This document shows, one piece after another, positions 8,271 through 16,790 of a DNA stretch of 64,000 nucleotides. The stretch spans positions 1,991,001-2,055,000 of the forward strand of contig JAQIJC010000001.1 of assembly GCA_036946405.1 (NCBI GenBank). Direction: 5' to 3'. The DNA is from Sphingomonas phyllosphaerae (GTDB lineage Bacteria > Pseudomonadota > Alphaproteobacteria > Sphingomonadales > Sphingomonadaceae). The notes beneath the pieces are model-generated. The model was not told where the DNA came from and did no database searches. It saw only the letters and a program-made list of their open reading frames with translations. The position numbers and the translations under genes were made by a program. Every line of letters begins with the position of its first letter. Within the stretch, counting starts at the first letter, position 1.

Positions 8271-9407
8271 ATGATGGCGCAGCTCAACGACGCGATCGCG
8301 TCGGGCTTGCCGCAGGATTGGCGTTCGGGACGGTTCGTGGGGCGCGCGTCGACCCCGGCTGGTCCGATCCCGCTGCTGGTGATCGGCGGCGAAGCCTTTG
8401 ACATGTCGGGGGTAGCGCCGACGGTGTCGATGCTGGTCGAGGCCGGCGATCTCTCGGGCGCGGGCGGACGCTCGCTTGGCGCGCTCGATGAGGCGGGGCT
8501 CGAGCTGCTCAGCCCGGTCGACCTTCAGTGCGTCAAGGCGTGCGGTGTGACGTTTGCGGTTTCGGCGATCGAGCGCGTGATCGAGGAACGGGCGCGCGGC
8601 GACTGGTCGGCGGCGTCGGCCATCCGCGGGCGGCTCGAGGCGCGCATGGGCGGGTCGATCCGCTCGGTCGTGCCCGGCACGCCCGAGGCCGCCGAGCTGA
8701 AGCGCGCGCTGATCGAGGACGGACTTTGGTCGCAATATCTGGAGGTTGCGATCGGCCCCGACGCCGAGGTGTTCACCAAGGCACCCGTTTTGGCGACGGT
8801 CGGGGCGGGGGCGGAGATCGGGATCCGGTCCGATTCGCATTGGAACAATCCGGAGCCCGAGGTCGCGCTGCTGGTGAACAGTCGTGGGGAGGCGATCGGC
8901 GCGACGTTGGGTAACGACGTGAATTTGCGGGATTTCGAGGGGCGGTCGGCGCTGCTGCTCGGCAAGGCGAAGGACAATAACGCCTCCTGCTCGCTGGGGC
9001 CGCTGGTGCGGTTGTTCGACGATGGGTTCACGATCGACGATGTCCGGCACGCCGAGGTGCGGCTGAATATTCACGGCGAGGACGGTTATGACCTCGACGG
9101 GGTCAGCAACATGGCCGAAATTAGCCGCGATCCGCTCGACCTGGTGCGCCAGACTCTGTCGGAACACCAATATCCGGACGGCTTCGTGCTGTTCCTGGGC
9201 ACGTTGTTCGCGCCGGTGCAGGATCGCGACGAGCCGGGCCGTGGCTTCACGCACAAGGTCGGCGATGTCGTCACGATCGAAAGCGCGAAGCTGGGCCGGC
9301 TCATCAACCGCGTCGTGACCTCGAAGGACGCCGCGCCGTGGACCGACGGGATCGGCGCGCTGTTCCGAAACCTCGCGGGGCGCGGGTTGCTGGGGAATGC
9401 CAAGTGA
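8271..9407 (+). CDS. xylX: Fumarylacetoacetate-hydrolase-fold dehydratase, XylX-like (2-keto-3-deoxy-xylonate dehydratase)
   Basis: A protein of about 378 residues of the FAH superfamily. The C-terminal half has the metal-site pattern of the fold (NNPEPEVALLVNSRGEAIGATLGNDVNLRD, then GKAKDNNASCSLGP). In Caulobacter the enzyme of this length and fold that turns 2-keto-3-deoxy-xylonate into 2-oxoglutarate semialdehyde is XylX. The next gene is very like Caulobacter XylB, which supports the same role here. Start: ATG 8271 follows AAGGTGGAGGGG; GTG 8262 and ATG 8274 are alternatives. It overlaps xylB by GTGA. An equivalent step in L-arabinose breakdown cannot be excluded. Confidence 0.8.
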   Translation: MMAQLNDAIASGLPQDWRSGRFVGRASTPAGPIPLLVIGGEAFDMSGVAPTVSMLVEAGDLSGAGGRSLGALDEAGLELLSPVDLQCVKACGVTFAVSAIERVIEERARGDWSAASAIRGRLEARMGGSIRSVVPGTPEAAELKRALIEDGLWSQYLEVAIGPDAEVFTKAPVLATVGAGAEIGIRSDSHWNNPEPEVALLVNSRGEAIGATLGNDVNLRDFEGRSALLLGKAKDNNASCSLGPLVRLFDDGFTIDDVRHAEVRLNIHGEDGYDLDGVSNMAEISRDPLDLVRQTLSEHQYPDGFVLFLGTLFAPVQDRDEPGRGFTHKVGDVVTIESAKLGRLINRVVTSKDAAPWTDGIGALFRNLAGRGLLGNAK

Positions 9408-10156
9408 GCGGTCGCGCAAATTATCCGTCGCTGGCGGGCAAGCGCGTCCTCATCACCGGCGGCGCGACCGGGATCGGCGCGGGGCTGGTCGAGGCGTTCG
9501 CGGCGCAGGGCTCACATGTCGCGTTCGTCGATGTGGCGGAAGAGGCGGGGCGGGCGCTTGCCGAAAAGCTGGGCGAGCAGACCCATTTCCGGCGTTGCGA
9601 CCTGACCGATATCGCGGCGCTGCCGGGGACGATCGCGGCGCTGGTCGAGACGCTCGGCGGGCTTGACGTCCTCGTCAACAATGCTGCCAACGACGACCGC
9701 CATACGATCGAAGAGGTCACGCCGGCTTATTGGGACGACCGGATGGCGGTGAACCTGCGCCACCTGTTCTTCGCCGCACAGGCGGCGGTGCCGCACCTCA
9801 AGGCGGCGGGTGGCGGCGCGATCGTCAATTTCGGGTCGATTAGCTGGCACCTCGGACTGCCCGAGCTGGTGCTCTATCAAACCGCCAAGGCGGCGATCGA
9901 GGGGATGACGCGCAGCATGGCGCGCGATCTGGGGCGCGACAACATCCGCGTCACGACGATCGTGCCCGGCAACGTCCAGACCCCGCGCCAGGAGAAATGG
10001 TACACGCCCGAGGGCGAAGCGGAGATCGTCGCGGCGCAATGCCTCGACGGGCGCATCCAGCCCGCCGACGTCGCGGCGCTGGCCCTGTTCCTCGCCTCCG
10101 ACGATGCGCGGATGTGCACGGGGCACGAATATTTCGTCGATGCGGGCTGGCGCTGA
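9404..10156 (+). CDS. xylB: D-xylose 1-dehydrogenase (NAD), SDR family
   Basis: A 250-residue classical short-chain dehydrogenase. TGGATGIG binds the cofactor; NNAANDDRH, FGSISWHLGL and YQTAK carry the Asn-Ser-Tyr-Lys active site; the end is GHEYFVDAGWR. These segments and the PGNVQTPRQEKWYTPEGEA stretch closely match, from memory, Caulobacter XylB, which oxidises D-xylose to xylonolactone as the first Weimberg step. The start taken is the GTG overlapping the xylX stop; the longer frame from 9338 has no sensible N-terminus. The lactonase, xylonate dehydratase and semialdehyde dehydrogenase are not in the window. Confidence 0.85.
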   Translation: MSGRANYPSLAGKRVLITGGATGIGAGLVEAFAAQGSHVAFVDVAEEAGRALAEKLGEQTHFRRCDLTDIAALPGTIAALVETLGGLDVLVNNAANDDRHTIEEVTPAYWDDRMAVNLRHLFFAAQAAVPHLKAAGGGAIVNFGSISWHLGLPELVLYQTAKAAIEGMTRSMARDLGRDNIRVTTIVPGNVQTPRQEKWYTPEGEAEIVAAQCLDGRIQPADVAALALFLASDDARMCTGHEYFVDAGWR

Positions 10157-10207
10157 ACCGACCGGCGGCACGACAAGAATCAAAACACGGATGGGAGCGG
10201 GACTGGG

Positions 10208-11656
10208 ATGGCGATGGTGATGATGGAGCCGGGTGGACCGGCGGATCGCGATGCCGCATTGGGGCAGGTCAACATGGGCTTCATCGCCGCGATCGTCGCA
10301 GTGGCGACGATCGGCGGCTTCATGTTCGGCTATGACTCGGGCGTCATCAACGGGACGCAGAAGGGGCTGGAAAGCGCCTTCGACCTCGGCAAGCTGGGGA
10401 TCGGCGTCAATGTCGGGGCGATCCTGATCGGCTCGTCGATCGGTGCGTTCGGCGCCGGGCGGCTGGCCGACCGGATCGGACGGCGCGGCGTGATGATGGG
10501 ATCGGCGTTCCTGTTCCTCATCAGCGCGCTGGTCGCGGGGGCGGCCTCGTCGTCGTTCATCTTCATCCTCGCGCGCATCGTCGGCGGGCTGGGCGTCGGC
10601 GCGGCGAGCGTCATCTCGCCGGTCTATATTTCCGAAGTGACCCCGGCGGCGATCCGCGGGCGGCTCTCCAGCCTGCAACAGGTGATGATCATTACCGGGC
10701 TGACCGGGGCGTTCGTCGCGAACTTCGCGCTGGCGCGCTACGCTGGCGGATCGACCGCGAGCTTCTGGTTCGGCTTTACCGCGTGGCGGTGGATGTTCTG
10801 GCTGCAGGCGGTGCCGGCGCTGATCTATCTGCTCGCGCTGCTCGTGATCCCGGAGAGTCCACGCTATCTGGTCGCGCGTGGGCGCGAGGACGACGCGCAC
10901 AAGGTGCTGACGCGCTTGTTCGGCACCGCCGAGGCCGATCGCAAGGTCGGCGAGATCCGCGGCAGCCTCGCCGCCGATCATCACCGCCCCAAGCTGTCGG
11001 ACCTCAAGGACCGCGCCACCGGCCGCATCCGCCCGATCGTCTGGGCCGGGATCGGGCTGGCGGTGTTCCAGCAGCTCGTCGGGATCAACGTCGTCTTCTA
11101 TTATGGCGCGACCCTGTGGGAGGCGGTCGGCTTCTCCGAGGATTATGCGCTTCAGACCAATATTCTGTCGGGCGTGCTGTCGATCGCGGCGTGCGTGTTC
11201 ACGATCTTCACCGTCGACCGGATCGGGCGCAAGCCGCTGCTGCTGATCGGCTCGGCGGGCATGGCGGTGACGCTGGCGGTGGTCGCCTGGGCGTTCTCGA
11301 CCGCGGTCACCGACGCGGCGGGCGCGGTGAGCCTGCCGGGCAACAACGGCGTGATCGCGCTGGTCGCGGCGAACCTGTACGTGATCTTCTTCAACGCCAG
11401 CTGGGGCCCGGTGATGTGGGTGATGCTGGGCGAGATGTTCCCGAACCAGATCCGCGGATCGGGGCTGGCGGTCGCGGGGTTCGCGCAGTGGATCGCCAAT
11501 GCCGCGATCTCGGTGACCTTCCCGGCGCTGGCGGTGTCGCCGGGGCTGGCGGTGACCTATACCGGCTATGCGCTGTTCGCGGCGATCTCGTTCTTCTTCG
11601 TGCGCAAGATGGTACACGAAACGCGCGGGCGCGAGCTGGAGGATATGCAGGGGTAG
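10208..11656 (+). CDS. Sugar porter family MFS transporter (XylE/GLUT type)
   Basis: A 482-residue, 12-helix sugar:proton symporter. Sugar-porter signatures are GYDSGVINGTQKG in helix 1, RIGRRG after helix 2, PESPRYLVARGRE before the central loop, QQLVGINVVFYYGATLW in helix 7 and RIGRKPLLLIG. Helix 11 has WGPVMWVMLGEMFPNQIRG, typical of XylE, GalP and GLUT relatives. It sits 51 bases after xylB in the same direction, so D-xylose uptake is the natural guess; Caulobacter also keeps a xylE-like gene among its xylose genes. The gene ends at a family A repeat shared with the convergent aminopeptidase gene. Confidence 0.9.
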   Translation: MAMVMMEPGGPADRDAALGQVNMGFIAAIVAVATIGGFMFGYDSGVINGTQKGLESAFDLGKLGIGVNVGAILIGSSIGAFGAGRLADRIGRRGVMMGSAFLFLISALVAGAASSSFIFILARIVGGLGVGAASVISPVYISEVTPAAIRGRLSSLQQVMIITGLTGAFVANFALARYAGGSTASFWFGFTAWRWMFWLQAVPALIYLLALLVIPESPRYLVARGREDDAHKVLTRLFGTAEADRKVGEIRGSLAADHHRPKLSDLKDRATGRIRPIVWAGIGLAVFQQLVGINVVFYYGATLWEAVGFSEDYALQTNILSGVLSIAACVFTIFTVDRIGRKPLLLIGSAGMAVTLAVVAWAFSTAVTDAAGAVSLPGNNGVIALVAANLYVIFFNASWGPVMWVMLGEMFPNQIRGSGLAVAGFAQWIANAAISVTFPALAVSPGLAVTYTGYALFAAISFFFVRKMVHETRGRELEDMQG

Positions 11657-11680
11657 AGCAGTCCAAGTGAAATGAACTTG

Positions 11681-11779
11681 CCCCTCCCCTTCAGGGGAGG
11701 GGACGGGGGTGGGGAGGTGTCACACCGTGAGCAGTGCCTGCGACACCCCCACCCCAACCCCTCCCCTGAAGGGGAGGGG
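11681..11779. repeat. Paired inverted repeat, family A copy 2, between convergent genes
   Basis: Units at 11681-11702 and 11758-11779 each have perfect 9-base arms (CCCCTCCCC / GGGGAGGGG) around TTCA or TGAA, with GGGGGTGGGG and CCCCCACCCC facing inward, so the two can also pair with each other. It occupies the whole gap between the sugar porter and the M1 aminopeptidase gene, which converge here, and can serve both as a transcript end. Confidence 0.85.
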
Positions 11780-11785
11780 CTTTGA

Positions 11786-14413
11786 TCAACCCGCCTTGGT
11801 CAGCACCGCTTCGATCTCGGCGCCCTTGGCGACCTTGAGCGCGACGCACTGGTTGATCGCGTCGAGCGTCTGGCCGAGTTCGAGCGTGCCGCCGCCGAGC
11901 ACCGCCAGCTTGGGGCGGAACAGCGCCTCGATCGTGGCGGCCTTATCGGCGCTGCAATAGCCTGCGAACAACAGCGGCAGGCGCGGGCGGCTGAAGGCGG
12001 GGATGCTGCCGGCGACCGCGTCGAAATTCTGCTGCAGCCGCGCGAACACCGCGTCGCGCCCGGCCGGACGGGTGGGCAGGGTGCGCAGGATCGACACCCG
12101 CTCGCTCGATTGCAGCGCCTGATCTTCGGTGAGCGCCAGCGCTCGCGTCACTGCCGCCGGCGTGTTAGCCGCGCCGAGCGCGCGCACCGCCTGCTGGCGG
12201 AACAGCGGATCGGTGCTGGCGAGCAGCGCGGTACGGAGCGCGTCCATGAACGGCACGCCGAGATCCTGCACCGCCGCGACGAACGCGACCGCGCGGTAGC
12301 TCGGGTCGAGCGCCTGTGCGTCACCGCGCAGCGACGCCTGGGCGGCGGTGGTGAGCTGGCGGCGCACCTCGGCATCCTTGGCGACGAACGCGGCATAGGA
12401 AACGAGCGACTGGCGCAATTGGCTCTGCCCAGATTCTTCGCCCGCATACGCGCCGGTGGCAAGCTTGAGCGCGCCGAGGCTGCGCAGCCGTGGCAGCGAC
12501 AGCTCCCCCGCGAGGCGACGCAGCCCGGCGTCGGCTGCGGGGGTCAGCCCGAAGCGCTCGACGCCGTCGATCGCCGACGGCAGCAGCAAGGTCGCCGAGC
12601 GCTCGCGATGGTTGGCGAGGATGCGGGCGCTCGACACGACGCGCGCGAAGCCGGCGTTCCCCGCGGTGAAGTCCGACCACAGGCTGTCGGCCGCCACCAT
12701 CGCCTCGCGCGCCGGGAGCGCGGCGGCGCCGGCCATCAACGTCTGCCACCCGGCATCGTCGAGGCTGTAGCGCCAATAGCCCGCGCCATCGGCATTGGGG
12801 ACCGCCAGCCCGCTGCCCTTGAGCGCGAGCGTGCCGGTTGCGCCGGTCAGGAGCGTGCAGCTGCGCACCGCGCCCTGCCGCGCGCAGACCGGCACGTTCC
12901 ACGTCTGCGGCGCGACCGCGGCGACGCCGATCGGGCGGTAGCGCGCCTGCGCGACGCGCCAGCCGGCGCCGTCCTGCCGGATGCTGATGACCGGCACGCC
13001 GGTCTGTTCGACGAAGCTGCGGAACACGGGGACGATCCCGGGGTCGCCCGAGCCCTTCGCCATCGAGGCGAAGAAGTCGTTGGCGTCGGCATTGCCGTAG
13101 CGGAAGCGGTTGAGATGGTATTGAACGCCGCGGCGAAAGCGGTCAGGGCCGAGATAACGCTCGACCATCGTCAGCACCTGTCCGCCCTTCTGGTACGTGA
13201 TCGCGTCGAAGGCGCTGGCGATCTGATCGTTGCGGGTGATCTCCTGCCGGATCGGGCGGCCGACCGACTGACTGTCGGTATCCATCGCCGCCAGTGCTTC
13301 GGCGAGCTGCCCGACTTCGGTGCCGAGCCCCGGCTGCCAGATCTCGCCAACGCGATTGCCGGCCCATTCGGCGAAACTTTCGTTCAGCCACAGATCGGTC
13401 CACCATTTGGGCGTTACGAGATCGCCGAACCATTGGTGCGCCATCTCGTGCGCGACGACCATGCCGAAATCGCGCCGCTGCGAGGGCGGTGCATCGGGGG
13501 CGAGCAGCAGCAGCGTGTCGGCGTAGGTGATCAGTCCGGCATTCTCCATCGCGCCACTCATTTCGGGTGAGGCGATCTGGTCGAGCTTCTCGAAGGGATA
13601 GGGAATGCCGAAATAATCTTCGTGGAGCGCGAGGATCTTCGGTCCCTCGCTGGCGGCGAGGCGCAGGCGGGCTGCCTGCCCTCTGGTGGCGATCGCGCTA
13701 TAGGGCAAAGCGGTCTTGCGGACGGCATTGGCAGGCGCGTCGCCGGGGACGACGTCGAACGCGCCGACCGCGAGCGCGACCAGATAGGTCGGTAGCGGCT
13801 TCGACGCGGCGAATTTGTGGACGGTCAGCCCGCCGCCGGCGGTGCCGTGTGCGATCTCGGGAGTGTTGGCGAAGACCTTCTGCGCGGTAGGCGCGGTGAT
13901 CGTCAGCGTGAACGGCGTCTTGAAGCCCGGTTCGTCGAAGGACGGGAACATGCGGCGCGCGTCGATTGGCTCGAATTGCGTCCAGGCGTACCAGTCGGCG
14001 CCGACCTTGGCGCGGTACAGCCCCTCGCCGCCGGTCATAAAGGGCGCATCGTAATCGAACGTCAGGGTGACGCGGCCGGCCGGCAGCTCGCCATCGAAGT
14101 CGAGCCGCGCGACGCCCGAGGGGTCGACCTGCGCGTAGCGTGCGGTGAGCGTGCGCTTGCCGGCGGTGGCGGTGACGCGGGTGACCTTGAGGTCGTTGCC
14201 GTGAAGGTAGAGCGAGCGCGTGGCGCGCGCGACCTGCGTGTCGATCTCGGTATGGCCGGTGAAGCGTGCTTGCGTCGGGTCGATGGTCAGCGCGAGGCGA
14301 TAGGCGGTCGGGCGTGCGGCATCGGTCAGGCGGCCGAGCGGCACCTCCGGCGTCTGGGCGGCGGCGGGCACGGCGAACAGCAACGCCGCGGAGGCGAGCA
14401 GCAAGGTCTTCAT
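11786..14413 (-). CDS. M1 family metallo-aminopeptidase, exported
   Basis: An 875-residue zinc aminopeptidase removing N-terminal residues from peptides. A signal peptide (MKTLLLASAALLFAVPAAAQ) directs it out of the cytoplasm. GAMEN (287-291) holds the peptide amino end; HEMAH (322-326) and E345 in NESFAEW bind zinc. The C-terminal third is a helical ERAP1-like domain. Eukaryotic-style length and an exported form are common in sphingomonads. It is transcribed alone; the 230 bases upstream hold a repeat and its promoter. Substrate preference cannot be read from sequence. Confidence 0.95.
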   Translation of the reverse strand: MKTLLLASAALLFAVPAAAQTPEVPLGRLTDAARPTAYRLALTIDPTQARFTGHTEIDTQVARATRSLYLHGNDLKVTRVTATAGKRTLTARYAQVDPSGVARLDFDGELPAGRVTLTFDYDAPFMTGGEGLYRAKVGADWYAWTQFEPIDARRMFPSFDEPGFKTPFTLTITAPTAQKVFANTPEIAHGTAGGGLTVHKFAASKPLPTYLVALAVGAFDVVPGDAPANAVRKTALPYSAIATRGQAARLRLAASEGPKILALHEDYFGIPYPFEKLDQIASPEMSGAMENAGLITYADTLLLLAPDAPPSQRRDFGMVVAHEMAHQWFGDLVTPKWWTDLWLNESFAEWAGNRVGEIWQPGLGTEVGQLAEALAAMDTDSQSVGRPIRQEITRNDQIASAFDAITYQKGGQVLTMVERYLGPDRFRRGVQYHLNRFRYGNADANDFFASMAKGSGDPGIVPVFRSFVEQTGVPVISIRQDGAGWRVAQARYRPIGVAAVAPQTWNVPVCARQGAVRSCTLLTGATGTLALKGSGLAVPNADGAGYWRYSLDDAGWQTLMAGAAALPAREAMVAADSLWSDFTAGNAGFARVVSSARILANHRERSATLLLPSAIDGVERFGLTPAADAGLRRLAGELSLPRLRSLGALKLATGAYAGEESGQSQLRQSLVSYAAFVAKDAEVRRQLTTAAQASLRGDAQALDPSYRAVAFVAAVQDLGVPFMDALRTALLASTDPLFRQQAVRALGAANTPAAVTRALALTEDQALQSSERVSILRTLPTRPAGRDAVFARLQQNFDAVAGSIPAFSRPRLPLLFAGYCSADKAATIEALFRPKLAVLGGGTLELGQTLDAINQCVALKVAKGAEIEAVLTKAG

Positions 14414-14523
14414 CGGATCGATCCCCTTCTTTGCGGGGATCGTAACAGCTGCGACGACGTGAGGGTAGCGGGATGCGGGTGACGATTGATCGGCCTCATT
14501 TCGATCGACGGGCTTCCGTGTTT

Positions 14524-14608
14524 CGTCGCCCCGGACTTGATCCGGGGTCCCGCTTCTTATTGGCGACCGCGGTAAAAAGCGGGATCCCGGATCACGTCCG
14601 GGATGACG
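14524..14608. repeat. Paired inverted repeat, family D copy 1
   Basis: CCCCGGACTTGATCCGGGG with CCCGCTTCTT, then after a short loop AAAAAGCGGGATCCC and GGATCACGTCCGGGATGACG: two inward-facing copies of a 30-base unit. It lies between kynA (ending at 14646) and the aminopeptidase gene start (14413). Other copies: 16698-16778, 32809-32889, 63185-63266; fragments near 58391 and 58550. Confidence 0.8.
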
Positions 14609-14645
14609 AGAAACGGCGGGCGCTCGGTAGGTTTGTATACCCGGT

Positions 14646-15461
14646 CTACAGCTGCGTGCGCACCGCCCATAATTCGGGGAACAGCTCGACCTCCAGCATG
14701 CGGCGCAGGTAGGATACGCCGGCGGTGCCGCCGGTGCCGCGCTTGAGCCCGATCACACGCTCGACGGTGGTGACGTGGTTGAAGCGCCAGCGGCGGAAAT
14801 AATCCTCGAGATCGACCAGTTTCTCGGCGAGTTCGTAAAGCGGCCAGTGCGCTTGCGGGTCGCGGTAGACGGTCGCCCAGGCGGCGGTGACCGCCTCGGC
14901 CGGCACGTGCGGCGCGCGCCAGTCGCGCGCGGGTTCGGCGAGCAGCCCGGCGGCGTGGAGTCGGGTGAGCGCGGCGTCGTAGATGCTCGGCGCGGCGAGG
15001 ATCGCCTCCAGCCGCGCGAGCGTCGCCGGCCGGTGGCGGTGCGGGCCGAGCGTCGCGGCGGTGCGATTGCCGCACAGATATTCGATCGCGCGATACTGCC
15101 ACGACTGGAAGCCCGACGACCGGCCGAGCGCGTCGCGAAAGGTGGTGTAATCGCTCGGCGTCATCGTGCGCAGCACGTCCCACGCGCCGTTGAGCTGTTC
15201 GAGGATGCGCGACACGCGCGCCAGCAGCTTGAACGCCTGTGGCAGCGCGCCCGACAGGATCGCGTCGCGTGCGCTTTCGAGTTCGTGGACCGCGAGCTTC
15301 ATCCACAATTCGCTGGTCTGGTGCTGGATGATGAACAGCAGTTCGTCGTGCGCGTCGCTCAGCGGGTGCTGTGCGTCGAGGACGCGGTCGAGCGCGAGAT
15401 AGTCGCCATAGCCCATGCGGTCGGCGAAGTTCAGCTCGGCGTCGTGGTGGGTATCGGTCAT
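14646..15461 (-). CDS. kynA: Tryptophan 2,3-dioxygenase
   Basis: A 271-residue haem dioxygenase that opens the indole ring of L-tryptophan to N-formylkynurenine. The signature [17 protein letters not shown] is near residue 40, and [21 protein letters not shown] near the end carries the haem-ligand histidine and substrate loop. Length matches bacterial TDO. The start ATG overlaps the stop of kynU (ATGA), so the order is kynU then kynA in one operon. The intermediate step, kynurenine formamidase, is not encoded nearby and must come from elsewhere. Confidence 0.97.
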   Translation of the reverse strand: MTDTHHDAELNFADRMGYGDYLALDRVLDAQHPLSDAHDELLFIIQHQTSELWMKLAVHELESARDAILSGALPQAFKLLARVSRILEQLNGAWDVLRTMTPSDYTTFRDALGRSSGFQSWQYRAIEYLCGNRTAATLGPHRHRPATLARLEAILAAPSIYDAALTRLHAAGLLAEPARDWRAPHVPAEAVTAAWATVYRDPQAHWPLYELAEKLVDLEDYFRRWRFNHVTTVERVIGLKRGTGGTAGVSYLRRMLEVELFPELWAVRTQL

Positions 15462-16651
15462 GTCACGTTAGCGCGCTGGTGGAAGTACGGCTGGTCCCAT
15501 TCGCCGGTCGCGAGGATGTGGGCAAGGATCGCCGCGGCCTGCGCGACGTCGGTTTCGGTCAGGTACAAGGGCGTGAAGCCGAAACGCAGCACCTCTGGGG
15601 CGCGGACGTCGCCGATCACGCCGCGCGCGATCAGCGCCTGCATCACCGCATAGGCGTGCGGATGCGTGAAGCTGACCTGGCTGCCGCGCGCGTGCGGGTC
15701 GCGTGGCGAGGCGAGCGTGACTTGTGGGCAGTGCGCCTCGACGTCGCGGACGAAGCGCTCCGACAGGCGGATCGACGCGGCGCGCAGGTCGGCCATGTCG
15801 ACCTGATCCCACGCGTCGAGCGCGGCGTCGAGGATCGACAGCGCGACGATCGGCGGCGTGCCGACGCGCATCCGCGCGACGCCGGGCGCGGGGCGGTAGC
15901 CGCGCTCGAACGCGAACGGTGCGTCATGCCCGAACCAGCCGGCGAGGATCGGCTGCGCGACATCGGCATGCTCTGGCGCGACATGGATGAAGGCCGGCGC
16001 GCCGGGGCCGCCGTTGAGATATTTGTAGGTGCAGCCGACCGCGAAATCGGCGCGCGCCGCGGTAAGGTCGATCGGCAGCGCGCCCGCCGAATGCGCGAGA
16101 TCCCAGACGGTCAGCGCGCCCGCCGCGTGCGCGCGGGCGGTGAGCGCGGGCATGTCGTGGAGCCGGCCGGTGCGATAATCGACCTGCGTGAGCATCACGA
16201 CGGCGACGCTGTCGTCGATCGCGGCGGCGACGTCTTCGGGGGCGACGACCTTGACCTCGAGCCCGCGGTTCAACGCCTGCGTCAGCGCGTCGGCGATATA
16301 CAGATCGGTCGGGAAATTGCCGGTGTCGGACAGCACGACGCGGCGGTCGGGGCGGAGCGCGAGCGCGGCGGCGAGCGCCTGGAAGACCTTGATCGACAGC
16401 GTGTCGCCGGTGGTGACGCTGCCCGCCGGCGCGCCGATCAGCCGCGCGATCCGGTCACCGACGCGCGCGGGGAGGGTGGTCCAGTCGGCGTCGTTCCACG
16501 CGCGGATCAGACGGTCGCCCCATTCGGCGCGGAGGACGTGCGCGGCGCGGTCCTCGGCAGCGATGGGCAACGGGCCGAGCGAGTTGCCGTCGAGGTAGAT
16601 CACGCCGTCGGGCAGGTGGAAGAGCGCGTGGGTGGCGGCGAAATCGGTCAT
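15458..16651 (-). CDS. kynU: Kynureninase
   Basis: A 397-residue PLP enzyme cleaving kynurenine to anthranilate and alanine. Family features are [11 protein letters not shown] near the start, the phosphate-binding [26 protein letters not shown] with the PLP aspartate, and the PLP lysine in [15 protein letters not shown]. It is the first gene of a two-gene operon with tryptophan 2,3-dioxygenase. The 140-base region upstream contains a family D repeat and the far end of the emrB gene, so its promoter must be short or lie within the repeat. Confidence 0.97.
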   Translation of the reverse strand: MTDFAATHALFHLPDGVIYLDGNSLGPLPIAAEDRAAHVLRAEWGDRLIRAWNDADWTTLPARVGDRIARLIGAPAGSVTTGDTLSIKVFQALAAALALRPDRRVVLSDTGNFPTDLYIADALTQALNRGLEVKVVAPEDVAAAIDDSVAVVMLTQVDYRTGRLHDMPALTARAHAAGALTVWDLAHSAGALPIDLTAARADFAVGCTYKYLNGGPGAPAFIHVAPEHADVAQPILAGWFGHDAPFAFERGYRPAPGVARMRVGTPPIVALSILDAALDAWDQVDMADLRAASIRLSERFVRDVEAHCPQVTLASPRDPHARGSQVSFTHPHAYAVMQALIARGVIGDVRAPEVLRFGFTPLYLTETDVAQAAAILAHILATGEWDQPYFHQRANVT

Positions 16652-16697
16652 GCGCGCAGGGTAGGATTGTTGCCGGGGCGACGAAAGCCCTTCCTTC

Positions 16698-16778
16698 CGT
16701 CATCCCGAACTTGATCCGGGATCCCGCTTCTTCGCCGGCCAAGGAGAAGCGGGGCCCCGGCTCAAGGCCAGGGCGACG
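16698..16778. repeat. Paired inverted repeat, family D copy 2
   Basis: CGTCATCCCGAACTTGATCC, GGGATCCCGCTTCTT, then AGAAGCGGGGCCCCGG and a degenerate closing arm ending in GCGACG. It lies between the emrB stop (16791) and the kynU start (16651), on a same-direction pair of genes, so it probably ends the efflux transcript. Confidence 0.75.
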
Positions 16779-16790
16779 ATTGACGGGGGC

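Noticed and set aside
9512-11617. Open frame of about 700 codons opposite xylB and the sugar porter
   Set aside because: Both plus-strand genes have clear motifs along their full length; the opposite translation is Arg/His/Asp-rich with no recognisable fold.
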